DNA of 64,000 nt from Streptomyces sp. 1331.2. GTDB taxonomy: Bacteria; Actinomycetota; Actinomycetes; Streptomycetales; Streptomycetaceae. The translations under genes and the position numbers were made by a program. The stretch spans positions 7,123,001 through 7,187,000 of the forward strand of contig NZ_OBMJ01000001.1 in NCBI RefSeq assembly GCF_900199205.1. The letters are read 5' to 3'. This document shows positions 1 through 8,470 of this stretch, in pieces. The stretch's first letter is position 1. Every line of letters begins with the position of its first letter. The notes beneath the pieces are model-generated. The model ran no database searches and had not been told where the DNA came from. It saw nothing but the letters and a program-made list of their open reading frames with translations.

Positions 1-777
1 CACGTACAGGTCGGCGCAGTCGAAGTCCGGGTCGTATGCGGGCTCGCCGCAGACCCAGGCGCCGAGCCGCAGGTAGCCGCGGAGCAGGGGCGGCAGGGCG
101 CCGCGCTCGGCGCGCGGCACGCCGGTGGCGTCCCAGCGGCGGTGCGGGGTGACCCGGTACTCCTCGGGGGCGAGGTGCTTGGCGCTGACGGTGTCCCAGA
201 CCCGGGCGGCGGTGGCGCCGGTGTCCTCCAGGCCGATCGAGCAGCAGCCGCCGACCCAGGTGTTGCCGGTGTCGGCGAGGTAGCGGGCGATGCCGCCCCA
301 CATCAGGTTGATGACGGCGCCGTTGCCCCGGTGGTCCGGGTGGATGCAGGAGCGCCCGAGCTCGACCAGGCCGGGGCGGACGGGCGCCAGGGCGGAGAGG
401 TCGAACTCGCCCTCCGAGTAAAGCCGTCCGGCCCGCCGGGCGGCCGCGGGGCGCAGCAGCCGGTAGGTGCCGACGACGGTGCCGTGCTCGCCCTCGCGGA
501 CCAACAGGTGGTCGCAGTACTCGTCGAGGGCGTCGATGTCCAGGCCGGCGACGGGGCTGTGCAGGACGGCGCCCAGCTCGGCGGCGAACACCTGGTGGCG
601 CAGCCGCTGGGCGGCCCGGACCTCGTCCTCGTCGCGGGCGAGGGAGACGGTGTAGGCGGCGGGCGCCGCGGTCGGGGTCGCGGCCGGGGTCGGGGCGGCG
701 GGGCGGGGGGCGGGGACCGCCGGGGCGTCGTGGGTGGGGGCGACTGCGGACGGAGCGTACGTGGGGACGGTGGTCAT
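1..777 (-). CDS. GNAT-fold acyltransferase (ornithine-lipid/hemolysin-type), 3' end cut by window
   Basis: The readable 259 residues start MTTVPTYAPS, followed by an Ala/Pro-rich tail of about 40 residues. An N-acyltransferase domain of the Acetyltransf_5 (OlsB/hemolysin-like) type follows. Recognisable blocks are RLRHQVFAAELG near residue 60, the strand VVGTYRLL, the block ELGRSCIHPDHRGNG that fits an acyl-donor loop, and a GCCSIG segment. In this family the enzyme moves an acyl chain onto an amino-acid amine, as in lyso-ornithine lipid synthesis. The substrate here is not shown by the sequence. The gene runs off the left edge, so its stop is not visible. The start at 777 is the only ATG that keeps the whole domain. 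It is divided from the next gene by a strong hairpin and is probably its own transcript. Confidence 0.75.
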   Translation of the reverse strand, partial: MTTVPTYAPSAVAPTHDAPAVPAPRPAAPTPAATPTAAPAAYTVSLARDEDEVRAAQRLRHQVFAAELGAVLHSPVAGLDIDALDEYCDHLLVREGEHGTVVGTYRLLRPAAARRAGRLYSEGEFDLSALAPVRPGLVELGRSCIHPDHRGNGAVINLMWGGIARYLADTGNTWVGGCCSIGLEDTGATAARVWDTVSAKHLAPEEYRVTPHRRWDATGVPRAERGALPPLLRGYLRLGAWVCGEPAYDPDFDCADLYV

Positions 778-1002
778 GGCGGACCCTCCAGGGCAGCACG
801 GTCGGCGGTGCCGTGGATCGCCAGGGCACCGTCCCGGTCCGCAGGCGGTTGGGCGTGGACGCGAACCGGTCGAGGTATGTCTCTCCGAGTCGGTTGGCAT
901 CCACGTTGCGGCACGGCGGAGCGCAGATGTGCACCTGTTGAATGGGACCACCCGTGGCCTGCCGGTCATCTGCCCGGCACCGGGCGCTCGTTCGCAGGGG
1001 GT

Positions 1003-1050
1003 GGACAATGGGGGCGTGCGGATGCACCGCACGCCCCCGCCCCGTTGTCC
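1003..1050. terminator. Strong hairpin terminator between the GNAT and serine hydrolase genes
   Basis: A perfect 12-bp stem (1010-1021 with 1027-1038) has a 5-base loop and is embedded in an outer GGACAA/TTGTCC pair (1003-1008 with 1045-1050). It lies about 50 bases past the stop of the minus-strand serine hydrolase gene at 1100. The rest of the 778-1099 gap shows no gene and presumably holds the promoter of the GNAT gene. Confidence 0.7.
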
Positions 1051-1099
1051 CGTCCCGGTCCCGTCCGGTCCGGGTCAGGCCCCGTCCCGGTTCGGGAAG

Positions 1100-2476
1100 C
1101 TAGTACGCCCGCCAGCCCTCCGGGTCGAGGCCGCCCGGGACGGCGGCCTCCGGGCCGTACGGTTCGCGGGTGTAGACGAAGGAGCCGATGTCGAGGTGGC
1201 CGACCGTGCCGTCGGCGGTGCGGACCACCCGCAGGGTCTCCCCGGCGTAGTAGTTGTCCAGGCCGATCCAGGTGCCGTCCGCCTCGGGGCGGAAGCGCGA
1301 GCCCCGGCCGGCGCCGGAGAGCGGGGCGAGCTCCAGGACGCGGTCGGCCCGCAGCCGCAGGACGTTCGGCGCGGCGCCCCAGTACCAGGGGCCGGTCAGC
1401 GCCGTCAGCTCCGGGTCCACCTCGGGCAGCGGCCGCCAGGGCTCGGGCAGCCGGGGCTCGTGCGCGGCGGTGAGCGCGATCAACTCGGCCGCCAGGGCGG
1501 CGTTGACGCCGCTGGTGGCGTTGGCCAGGGTGAACGCGGCCAGGCCGTCGGCCTCGCTGATCCACAGGGCGGCCGTGAACCCCGGCATCGAGCCGGTGTG
1601 TCCGTACAGCAACCGGCCCTCGTGGCGGCGCAGTTGCAGGCCGAGGCCGAAGGTGTTGGTCCACTCGGCGTCGTCCGGGGCGACGGCGGGGCGGCGCATC
1701 TCGGCGAGGGTGTCGGCGGACAGCACCTTGTCGTCTCCGGCGGCGAGGAAGACGGCCCAGCGGGCCAGGTCGGCGCCGGTGGACCAGAGTTGGCCGGCCG
1801 GGCCCATCAGACCGGTGTCGGTGAGCGGTTCCGGCTGCATGACGTCCGCCCACGGGTGGACGGCGAAGCCCCCGGCGTGCGGGAGCGCGGGCAGCAGCGT
1901 GGTGCGGTCCATGCCGAGCGGGGCCAGCACCTCCCGGCGCAGCACCTCGCCCCAGGGCTCCCCGCGCAGCTTCTCCACCAGGGCACCGAGCAGCGCGTAG
2001 CCGGGGTTGGAGTAGTGGTGGCGCCGTCCGACCGGGTGCTTGAGCGGGCGTTCGGCCTCCAGGAGGTCGTCGAGGCGGGGCCGCAGCGACCCCTCCGTCC
2101 GCTCCCACCACGGGCCGGGGGTCTCGGCGGCGAGCCCGGCGGAGTGCGAGAGCAGCTGGGCGATGGTCGCGCCGTCGGCCGGGGTGCCGGGCAGGTGGCG
2201 GGAGAGCGGGTCGGCGAGGTCGAGCAGGCCCTCGTCGCGCAGCCGCAGCACCAGCACCGCGACGAAGGTCTTGGTGATCGAGCCGATCCGGTACTGGACG
2301 TCCGGGGTGGGCGCGTGGCCGTCGACCATGCTGCGGGCGCCGCTCCACACCGGTCGCCCGTCCCGCACCAGGCCGGCGACGAGCGAGGGCGTACGGGCCT
2401 CGGACTGGGCGACGGCGATCCGGTGCAACAGGGCGCGGCGGGTGGTGGGGAGCAGGTCCGCGGGCAGGTCGGTCAT
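1100..2476 (-). CDS. Serine hydrolase, beta-lactamase/CubicO type
   Basis: About 458 residues of the class C beta-lactamase/D-aminopeptidase fold. The catalytic SxxK is in RIGSITKTFVA near residue 65, and the Tyr-x-Asn motif is in HHYSNPGYALLG. The C-terminal part after about residue 330 looks like the extra beta domain seen in CubicO-like esterases and D-stereospecific peptidases. No signal peptide is visible, so the protein is probably cytoplasmic. Starts at 2500, 2494 and 2476 are all possible. I prefer 2476 because GAAGA sits just upstream. It follows the M1 peptidase gene on the same strand after 134 bases, so it may belong to the same peptide-processing locus. The exact substrate is unknown. 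Confidence 0.8.
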   Translation of the reverse strand: MTDLPADLLPTTRRALLHRIAVAQSEARTPSLVAGLVRDGRPVWSGARSMVDGHAPTPDVQYRIGSITKTFVAVLVLRLRDEGLLDLADPLSRHLPGTPADGATIAQLLSHSAGLAAETPGPWWERTEGSLRPRLDDLLEAERPLKHPVGRRHHYSNPGYALLGALVEKLRGEPWGEVLRREVLAPLGMDRTTLLPALPHAGGFAVHPWADVMQPEPLTDTGLMGPAGQLWSTGADLARWAVFLAAGDDKVLSADTLAEMRRPAVAPDDAEWTNTFGLGLQLRRHEGRLLYGHTGSMPGFTAALWISEADGLAAFTLANATSGVNAALAAELIALTAAHEPRLPEPWRPLPEVDPELTALTGPWYWGAAPNVLRLRADRVLELAPLSGAGRGSRFRPEADGTWIGLDNYYAGETLRVVRTADGTVGHLDIGSFVYTREPYGPEAAVPGGLDPEGWRAY

Positions 2477-2610
2477 GTGGTCTTCGAAACTCATCGACAT
2501 GTGGACGGACAGTAGTCCAGCCCGGCGCCGGGCCCGGGCCGATTTTCTCGCGGGGTGACGACCCCTCGGCCCGGTGGCCCCGGCAGCCCCGGCGGTGGCA
2601 GCTACGGCAG

Positions 2611-4035
2611 TTACGGCAGCGGCGGCAGCTCCGGCCGTTCCAGCCAGGCCTCGAAGAGCGGGCCGAGCGGCGCCGGGGTGTAACGGGCGGCGTGCGCCCG
2701 CAGGTCGGCGGTGTCGACGACGCCGTGCCGGTGGATGCTCGTCCAGTCCCGCAGCATCGCGAAGAAGGCCTCGTCGCCGAGCGCCCGCCGCAGCGCGTGC
2801 ACGAGCAGGCCACCGCGCTGGTACAGCCGGTCGTCGAACATCAGCTTCCGGCCCGGGTCGCCGAGGTTCAGGTCCTGCGGCAGCCCGGCCAGGAGGTGGT
2901 GCGCGGCGGCGGCATGCACCGCCGCCCCGGGGCCGCCGGTGTGCTCCGACCAGAGCCACTCCGCGTACTTGGCGAAGCCCTCGTTGAGCCAGATGTGCCG
3001 CCAGTTCGCGATCGTGACGCTGTTGCCGAACCACTGGTGGGCCAGCTCGTGGGCGATCAGCCGCTCGCGCTCCCAGCCGCCGCCGAGGTGGTTGGTGCCG
3101 AAGGTGGCGACGCCCTGCGCCTCCACCGGGACGTCCAGCTCCTCGTCCGCCACGACCACCGCGTACTCGCCGAACGGGTACGGCCCGAACACCTCGCCGA
3201 AGTACGCCGCCATCTCCGGCTGCCGGGCGAAGTCCCGGGCGAAGCCGGTGGCCAGGCGCTCCGGCACGTACCCGGTCTGCGGCACGGCCGGGCGCGCGGC
3301 CAGCGGCACCGCCCGGTAGTGCCCGATCGACACCGTCACCAGGTACGTCGGGGTCGGCGCGCTCTGCTCGTACACCCAGGTGGTGCTGGACGCGCGGGTG
3401 GTGCGGGTCAGCAGCCGGCCGCTCGCCACGACCGTGAACGGGGAAGGCGTGGTGACCGCCAGCTGGTAGGTCGCCTTGTCGGCGGGCCGGTCGTTGCAGG
3501 GGAACCAGGACGGCGCGCCGACCGGCTGGCTGGCCACCAGCGCACCCTCGGTCAGCTCCTCCCAGCCCAGGCCGCCCCACGGGCTGCGCACCGGGCGCGG
3601 GTTGCCGGTGTAGTGCACTTCGACGGTGAAGGCCGCGCCCGCCGAGAGCGCCTTCGCCGGACGGATCCGCAGCTTGCCGCCGCGGTGGGTGTAGCGGGCG
3701 GCCCGGCCGTCGACCAGCACCCGGCCGATCCGGAACTCGGCGAGGTCGAGCGCGAACTCGGCCAGGGCCGCGTCCGCCACCGCGCTCAGCCGGGCCGAGC
3801 CGGCCAGCCGGTTGGGCCCGGGCCGGTAGTCCAGCGCCAGCTCGTAGCGGTGCACCCGGTAGCGGTGGTCGCCGCTGTTCGGGAAGTACGGGTCCGGGGC
3901 GCCGGCGGCGGCCGGGGCGTGCTTGGGCTTCACGGGGACGTGCGCTTCCTGCGGGCCGGGACGACTGCTGGTCGGGGTGGTGCTGCTCGTCGGGATGGTG
4001 CTGCTGGTCGGGGTGGTGCTGCTCGGCGTGGTCAT
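2611..4035 (-). CDS. M1-family zinc aminopeptidase, translationally coupled to the Pls-like synthetase
   Basis: A 474-residue protein. The zinc site is clear: HELAHQWF, then LNEGFAKYAEW with the third ligand Glu 18 residues further on. The substrate-recognition strand reads VEAQGVATFG in place of GAMEN, as in actinobacterial M1 enzymes. Residues 2-25 are a Thr/Ser/Pro-rich repeat, and there is no signal peptide. The protein is about half the length of aminopeptidase N and ends soon after the catalytic domain. Its ATG at 4035 overlaps the stop of the upstream synthetase gene (ATGA), so the two should be translated together. M1 peptidases of this size are known to degrade epsilon-poly-lysine in producers. 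Given the partner gene, self-protection or product turnover is a plausible role, but that is inference. Confidence 0.88.
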   Translation of the reverse strand: MTTPSSTTPTSSTIPTSSTTPTSSRPGPQEAHVPVKPKHAPAAAGAPDPYFPNSGDHRYRVHRYELALDYRPGPNRLAGSARLSAVADAALAEFALDLAEFRIGRVLVDGRAARYTHRGGKLRIRPAKALSAGAAFTVEVHYTGNPRPVRSPWGGLGWEELTEGALVASQPVGAPSWFPCNDRPADKATYQLAVTTPSPFTVVASGRLLTRTTRASSTTWVYEQSAPTPTYLVTVSIGHYRAVPLAARPAVPQTGYVPERLATGFARDFARQPEMAAYFGEVFGPYPFGEYAVVVADEELDVPVEAQGVATFGTNHLGGGWERERLIAHELAHQWFGNSVTIANWRHIWLNEGFAKYAEWLWSEHTGGPGAAVHAAAAHHLLAGLPQDLNLGDPGRKLMFDDRLYQRGGLLVHALRRALGDEAFFAMLRDWTSIHRHGVVDTADLRAHAARYTPAPLGPLFEAWLERPELPPLP

Positions 4036-4036
4036 G
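3965..4036 (-). repeat. 18-bp tandem repeat (about 3.5 units) at the 5' end of the M1 peptidase gene
   Basis: Three near-identical 18-bp units at 3965-3982, 3983-4000 and 4001-4018, plus a diverged fourth that reaches the start codon, encode a repeated Thr-Thr/Ile-Pro-Thr-Ser-Ser motif. Gain or loss of units would keep the frame and change only the N-terminal linker. Confidence 0.8.
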
Positions 4037-7000
4037 ACGTGACCTGCCACGCCTCGATGGGGTTGCCCAGCCACCGGGTGTCGGCGGGGACGGACTCGGC
4101 ACGCATCACCAGCGAGGCCGGGCCCAGCGTGCTGCGCGCGCCCACCGTGCTGCCGGGCAGCACGATCCCGCCCGGGCCCAGGGTGGCGCCCTCGCGGAGG
4201 ACCACAGTATCCATCCGCATGATCCGGTCGTGGAAGAGGTGGGTCTGCACGACGCAGCCCCGGTTGATGCTCACCCCGTCACCCAGGGTGACCAGGTCCG
4301 CCTCCGGCAGCCAGTAGCTCTCGCACCAGACCCCGTGCCCGACCTCGGCGCCGAGCGCCCGCAGCCACAGGTTCAGCACCGGCGTGCCCGGCACCGCGCC
4401 GACCAGCCACGGCACCGCCAGCATCTCCACGAAGGTGTCCGCCAGCTCGTTGCGCCACACGAAGCCGCTCCACAGCGGGTGCTCCACCGCCCGGAAGCGT
4501 CCGACCAGCAGCCACTTCGCCGCCACCGCCACCAGGCAGGCCACCGCGCCGGCCGCCAGCAGCACCGCACCCGACAGCAGCGCGGCGCCCAGCGGCGAGC
4601 CCGCGGCCAGCCAGGACAGCGCCGCCACCGTCAACAGGCCCAGCGCGCCCGAGGCCAGCACCGGCACCACCCGGCCCAGCTCGACCAGCCCGCGCGCCCA
4701 CAGCAGCCGGGCCGGCGGCTCGTACGTCAGGCTCTGGTCGGCCTGGTCCGCCGAGCGCGGCAGCCGCATCGGCGGCATGCCCAGGTACGAGCCGCCCTTC
4801 TTCGCCTTCGCCGGCGTCGCCGACAGCACGCCCACCAGGCCGCGCTTGGGCACCGAGCGGCCCGGCGCGGTCATCCCCGAGTTGCCCAGGAACGCCCGGT
4901 CGCCGACCTTCGCCTCGCCGAGCCGCACCCAGCCGCCGCCCAGCTCGTACGGCGCCATCAGGGTGTCGTCGGCCAGGAACGCGCCGTCACCGACCGTGGT
5001 CAGACTGGGCAGCGCCAGCACCGTCGACACCTCGGAGCCCCGGCCGACCCGCATCCCGAGCGCCCGCAGCCACAGCGGGGTGACCAGCCCGGCGTACAGC
5101 GGGAACAGCACCTCCCGGGCCCGGTCCATCAGCTGGGTGACCATCCACGCCTGCCAGCCGACCCGGCCGTGCAGCGGATGCACCCCGGGCACCAGGCCGA
5201 CACTCAGCAGCCGGACCAGGGCGAGCAGCTGAGCTGCGTACACCGCGCCGTACGCCAGGGTCGCGGGCAGCAGGCCGAGCAGGGCCCCGCCGAGCGCCGG
5301 GCCGAGCTGGTCGCCCTGGTGGACGAAGCGGGAAAGTACGGCGAGGGCGGCGAGGGCGGGCAGCGCCGGGAGCAGGCCGAGCACGGCACCGCCGGCGCCG
5401 TACATCGCCGCCCAGCGGGCCCGGCGCCGGGGGCGCTCCTTGGGCCAGGCGCGCTCGGCGCGGCCCAGTTTGGCGGCGGGCGCGCCGCCCCAGCGCTGGC
5501 CGGTCGGGACCTGGCCGGTGACGGTGGAACCGGCCACCACCTGGGCGCGCTTGCCGACCCGGGCGCCGGGCAGCAGCGTCGAGCGGGTGCCGACCACGGC
5601 GCCGGAACCGACCTTGACCTGGCCGATCAGGAGCCGGTCGCCGTCCAGCCAGTAGCCGCACAGGTCCACCTCGGCCTCGACCGCGCAGCCGCGGCCCAGC
5701 TTCAGCAGCCCGGTGACCGGCGGGAGCGAGTGCAGGTCCACCTCGGGTGCCACCTTGCAGCCCAGCGCGCGGGCGTAGCGCACCAGCCAGGCGCCGGACA
5801 GCGAGGTCGCGCCGCTGAGCTCGGCGAGCCGCTCGGCCGCCCAGAGCCGCAGGTGGACGGCGCCGCCGCGTGGGTGGCTGCCCGGGCGAAGACCGCGCAG
5901 CAGCAGCCGGGCGCCGCCCGCCGAGACCGCCAGCCGGCCCGCCGGGGTGTACAGCGCGAGCGCCCCCGCGCCCACCCACCACCAGGAGGCGGCGGGCGCC
6001 CACGGGTGGTTCCCGAGGTGGGCGAGCAGGTTGCCGGCCGCCAGCAGGGCGACCGTCCAGCGCAGGCCGACCACGGTGAACAGCGGGACCAGCAGGAGCA
6101 GCTGCAGCAGCTTGGCCCTGGTCGGCACCAGGGAGACGGTCCGGGCCTCGACGCCGTCGGCGGCGGTGCTCTCCAGGTGCCGGGCCAGCTTGCGCAGCGT
6201 CGGGTGCTGGTAGATGTCCAGCACGGCCGCGTTCGGGTAGCGGGTGCGCAGCAGGGTGGTGAGTCGGGCGGCGGCCAGGCTGCCGCCGCCGACCGCGAAG
6301 AAGTCGTCGCGCGGGCCGCCGACCTTGACGCCGAGGATCTCGGCCCACTGTTCGGCCAGCCAGGCCTCGGTGCCGTACAGCTGCTCGCTCGGGCCCGCGG
6401 CCTCCAGCTCGGGCAGCGGCCAGGGCAGGGCCGCCCGGTCGACCTTGCCGGAGGTGCGGGTGGGCAGCGTGTCGACGGTGGCGAGCAGCGGGACGAGGGC
6501 GGCGGGCAGTTCGGCGCGCAGCCGCTCGACGGCCTGCTCGCGGTCGAAGTCCTCCTGGGCCACCAGGTAGCCGACCAGCAGCTGGTTGCCGCCGCGGGCG
6601 GTGCGGACGGCCGCGGCCGCGCCCGCCACACCGGGCAGGGCCTGCAGCGCCGCGTCGACCTCGCCGAGTTCGATCCGGCGGCCGCCCAGCTTGATCTGCT
6701 CGTCGGTTCGGCCGAGGAACAGCAGGCCCGCCGGGTCGGCCTGGACCAGGTCACCGCTGCGGTAGGCGCGCTCCCAGCCCAGCGAGGGCAGCGGGGCGTA
6801 CTTCTCGGCGTCCTTCTCCGGGTCGAGGTAGCGGGCCAGGCCCACCCCGCCGATCACCAGCTGGCCGGTGCCGCCGGGGGCGACCGGCTCGCCGGCCTCG
6901 TCCACCACGGCGAGGTCCCAGCCGTCCAGCGGCAGGCCGATCCGCACCGGGCCCTCGCCGGTCAGCAGGGCGGCGCAGGCGACCACGGTGGCCTCGGTCG

Positions 7001-7979
7001 GGCCGTAGGTGTTCCACACCTCGCGGCCCTCGGTGACCAGGCGCTGCACCAGCTCGGGCGGGCAGGCCTCGCCGCCGAAGATCAGCAGCCGCACCTCGTT
7101 GAGCGCCTCGGCCGGCCACAGCGCGGCCAGGGTCGGCACGGTGGAGACCACGGTGATCTCCTGCTCGGCCAGCCACGGGCCGAGGTCGGCGCCGCTGCGC
7201 ACCTGGGAACGGGGGACGGGCACCAGGCAGGCGCCGTGCCGCCAGGCCAGCCACATCTCCTCGCAGGAGGCGTCGAAGGCCACCGACAGTCCGGCCATCA
7301 CCCGGTCGCCCGGGCCGATCGGCTCCTCCTGGAGGAAGAGCGCGGCCTCGGCGTCCACGAAGGCGGCGGCGTTGCGGTGGGTGACGGCGACGCCCTTGGG
7401 CTTGCCGGTGGATCCGGAGGTGAAGATGATCCAGGCGTCGTCGGCGAGGGTGGGGCGGTGCTCGGCGGCGGCCTGGCGTCCGGTGAGGGTCTGGCGTTCG
7501 GTGGTCGTGCCGAGGGTGCACCCGGCGCCGAGCACGGCGGCGACGCCGGCCTCGCCGAAGACCAGCTCGGCGCGCTCGTCCGGGTCCTCCGCGTCCACCG
7601 GGACGTAGGCGGCCCCGGCGGCGAGCACGGCCAGGATCGAGACGTACAGGTCGTTGGTGCCGGAGGGCACGCGCACGCCCACCCGGTCGCCCGGGCCGAT
7701 CCCGGCGCAGGCCAGTCGGCGGCGCAGCCGGGCGACCTCGGCGGCCAGCGCGCGGTAGCTGAGCACGGTGCGGCCGTCGTCCAGGGCGGGCTCGTCGGGG
7801 TGGGCGCGCACGGTGGCGTCCAGCACGTCGACCAGGGTGCGCGGTGCGGCGGCCGGACGGCCCGGGAACAGGGCCGCTGCGGTCGGACGGCTGGGCTCCG
7901 CCGATCGGCTCGGTTCGGTCGGCTGGAGCGGTTCCGTCGGCTGGTCCGGTTCGGTCCGCTGACTCGGTTCAGCTGTCAT
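4032..7979 (-). CDS. Pls/PosA-family membrane non-ribosomal peptide synthetase (poly-amino-acid synthetase-like)
   Basis: The protein has 1315 residues, close to epsilon-poly-lysine synthetase. A Pro-Thr-Glu-Pro-rich head (1-32) is followed by an adenylation domain with FTSGSTGKPKG near residue 188, NTYGPTEAT, YRSGDL and the A10 lysine in TSGKVDR. A carrier domain follows with the phosphopantetheine serine in GGGSLAA (Ser567). Next come three soluble hexapeptide-like blocks (for example VKVGSGAVVGTRSTLLPG) separated by about three pairs of membrane helices. There is no condensation or thioesterase domain. This is the A-T-6TM-three-tandem-domain layout of Pls enzymes, which join one amino acid into a homopolymer at the membrane. 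The start at 7979 is the first ATG before the repeats; longer in-frame ATGs lack support. The stop overlaps the M1 peptidase start. Confidence 0.88.
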   Translation of the reverse strand: MTAEPSQRTEPDQPTEPLQPTEPSRSAEPSRPTAAALFPGRPAAAPRTLVDVLDATVRAHPDEPALDDGRTVLSYRALAAEVARLRRRLACAGIGPGDRVGVRVPSGTNDLYVSILAVLAAGAAYVPVDAEDPDERAELVFGEAGVAAVLGAGCTLGTTTERQTLTGRQAAAEHRPTLADDAWIIFTSGSTGKPKGVAVTHRNAAAFVDAEAALFLQEEPIGPGDRVMAGLSVAFDASCEEMWLAWRHGACLVPVPRSQVRSGADLGPWLAEQEITVVSTVPTLAALWPAEALNEVRLLIFGGEACPPELVQRLVTEGREVWNTYGPTEATVVACAALLTGEGPVRIGLPLDGWDLAVVDEAGEPVAPGGTGQLVIGGVGLARYLDPEKDAEKYAPLPSLGWERAYRSGDLVQADPAGLLFLGRTDEQIKLGGRRIELGEVDAALQALPGVAGAAAAVRTARGGNQLLVGYLVAQEDFDREQAVERLRAELPAALVPLLATVDTLPTRTSGKVDRAALPWPLPELEAAGPSEQLYGTEAWLAEQWAEILGVKVGGPRDDFFAVGGGSLAAARLTTLLRTRYPNAAVLDIYQHPTLRKLARHLESTAADGVEARTVSLVPTRAKLLQLLLLVPLFTVVGLRWTVALLAAGNLLAHLGNHPWAPAASWWWVGAGALALYTPAGRLAVSAGGARLLLRGLRPGSHPRGGAVHLRLWAAERLAELSGATSLSGAWLVRYARALGCKVAPEVDLHSLPPVTGLLKLGRGCAVEAEVDLCGYWLDGDRLLIGQVKVGSGAVVGTRSTLLPGARVGKRAQVVAGSTVTGQVPTGQRWGGAPAAKLGRAERAWPKERPRRRARWAAMYGAGGAVLGLLPALPALAALAVLSRFVHQGDQLGPALGGALLGLLPATLAYGAVYAAQLLALVRLLSVGLVPGVHPLHGRVGWQAWMVTQLMDRAREVLFPLYAGLVTPLWLRALGMRVGRGSEVSTVLALPSLTTVGDGAFLADDTLMAPYELGGGWVRLGEAKVGDRAFLGNSGMTAPGRSVPKRGLVGVLSATPAKAKKGGSYLGMPPMRLPRSADQADQSLTYEPPARLLWARGLVELGRVVPVLASGALGLLTVAALSWLAAGSPLGAALLSGAVLLAAGAVACLVAVAAKWLLVGRFRAVEHPLWSGFVWRNELADTFVEMLAVPWLVGAVPGTPVLNLWLRALGAEVGHGVWCESYWLPEADLVTLGDGVSINRGCVVQTHLFHDRIMRMDTVVLREGATLGPGGIVLPGSTVGARSTLGPASLVMRAESVPADTRWLGNPIEAWQVTS

Positions 7980-8171
7980 GGCAGCGCCTGCGCTCCTCGT
8001 CCTCGCCCCGGTCCCGATCGATGCCCGGCCCTTGGGGGCGGTGGGAGCACTCGCCGTAACCGGGTGACCCCACTCCGGGGCCGGAGCGGACAACCTGACC
8101 GATGGTAGCCCCGGGTGACGGACGGCGTACGGGGCGAATTTCGACCCAACTCGGCGAAGAGTGACCGAATC

Positions 8172-8247
8172 TGACACATTGTCAGGTGACAACTACGGTC
8201 TTGTGGAATTGATGTGACGGAACATCAGTCGAATTGACGGATCGTCA
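8172..8247. promoter_or_regulatory. Two matching 13-bp palindromes upstream of the Pls-like gene
   Basis: TGACACATTGTCA (8172-8184) and TGACGGATCGTCA (8235-8247) share the pattern TGACR-N3-YGTCA, and each is followed by AGGT. Their centres are 63 bp apart, near six helical turns. A third inverted repeat, TGATGT-N6-ACATCA, lies between them at 8210-8227. They lie about 195-270 bases upstream of the synthetase start, in a locally less GC-rich stretch. The form suits a dimeric TetR-type repressor, but no cognate regulator gene is adjacent. Confidence 0.55.
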
Positions 8248-8368
8248 GGTCGAATCCCGGATCGTGATCCATGCCACAGCGAATACTGCTCCCTTCGGGT
8301 GGCAGGCCCGGTGTTTCGGCCATTTCGCGGCTCGGGCGACGGATTCGCGTGCTCCTCGACGCCGAGCC

Positions 8369-8461
8369 GGGCGCCCGCCGCCCTGGGCTCGGTCCAGGGC
8401 GGCGGGCGCCCCGCCGGGACGGGCCCCTGGCTCTCTCCTAGTAGTGCTAGGTCCAGGGCCC
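8369..8461. terminator. Two consecutive strong hairpins
   Basis: A perfect 18-bp stem pairs 8369-8386 with 8394-8411 around a 7-base loop. A second structure pairs GGGCCCCTGG (8421-8430) with CCAGGGCCC (8453-8461) and has an inner CCTAG/CTAGG pair at 8437-8451. Neither has a T-run. They follow the end of a possible minus-strand reading frame whose stop is at 8471 and probably insulate the Pls promoter. The rest of 7980-8748 shows no convincing gene. Confidence 0.6.
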
Positions 8462-8470
8462 GGCCGAAGG

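Noticed and set aside
1100..4102. 1000-codon open frame joining the serine hydrolase to upstream sequence
   Set aside because: Only the last 458 codons match the hydrolase; the upstream part is an Arg/Pro-rich shadow of the M1 peptidase gene.
8245..8256. Short stretch like a tRNA T-loop (GGTCGAATCCCG)
   Set aside because: One base is missing from the T-loop consensus and no acceptor, D or anticodon stems surround it.
8369..8461. Attachment site or mobile-element end at the paired hairpins
   Set aside because: No integrase, direct repeats of a target or tRNA fragment are nearby; terminator function is the simpler reading.
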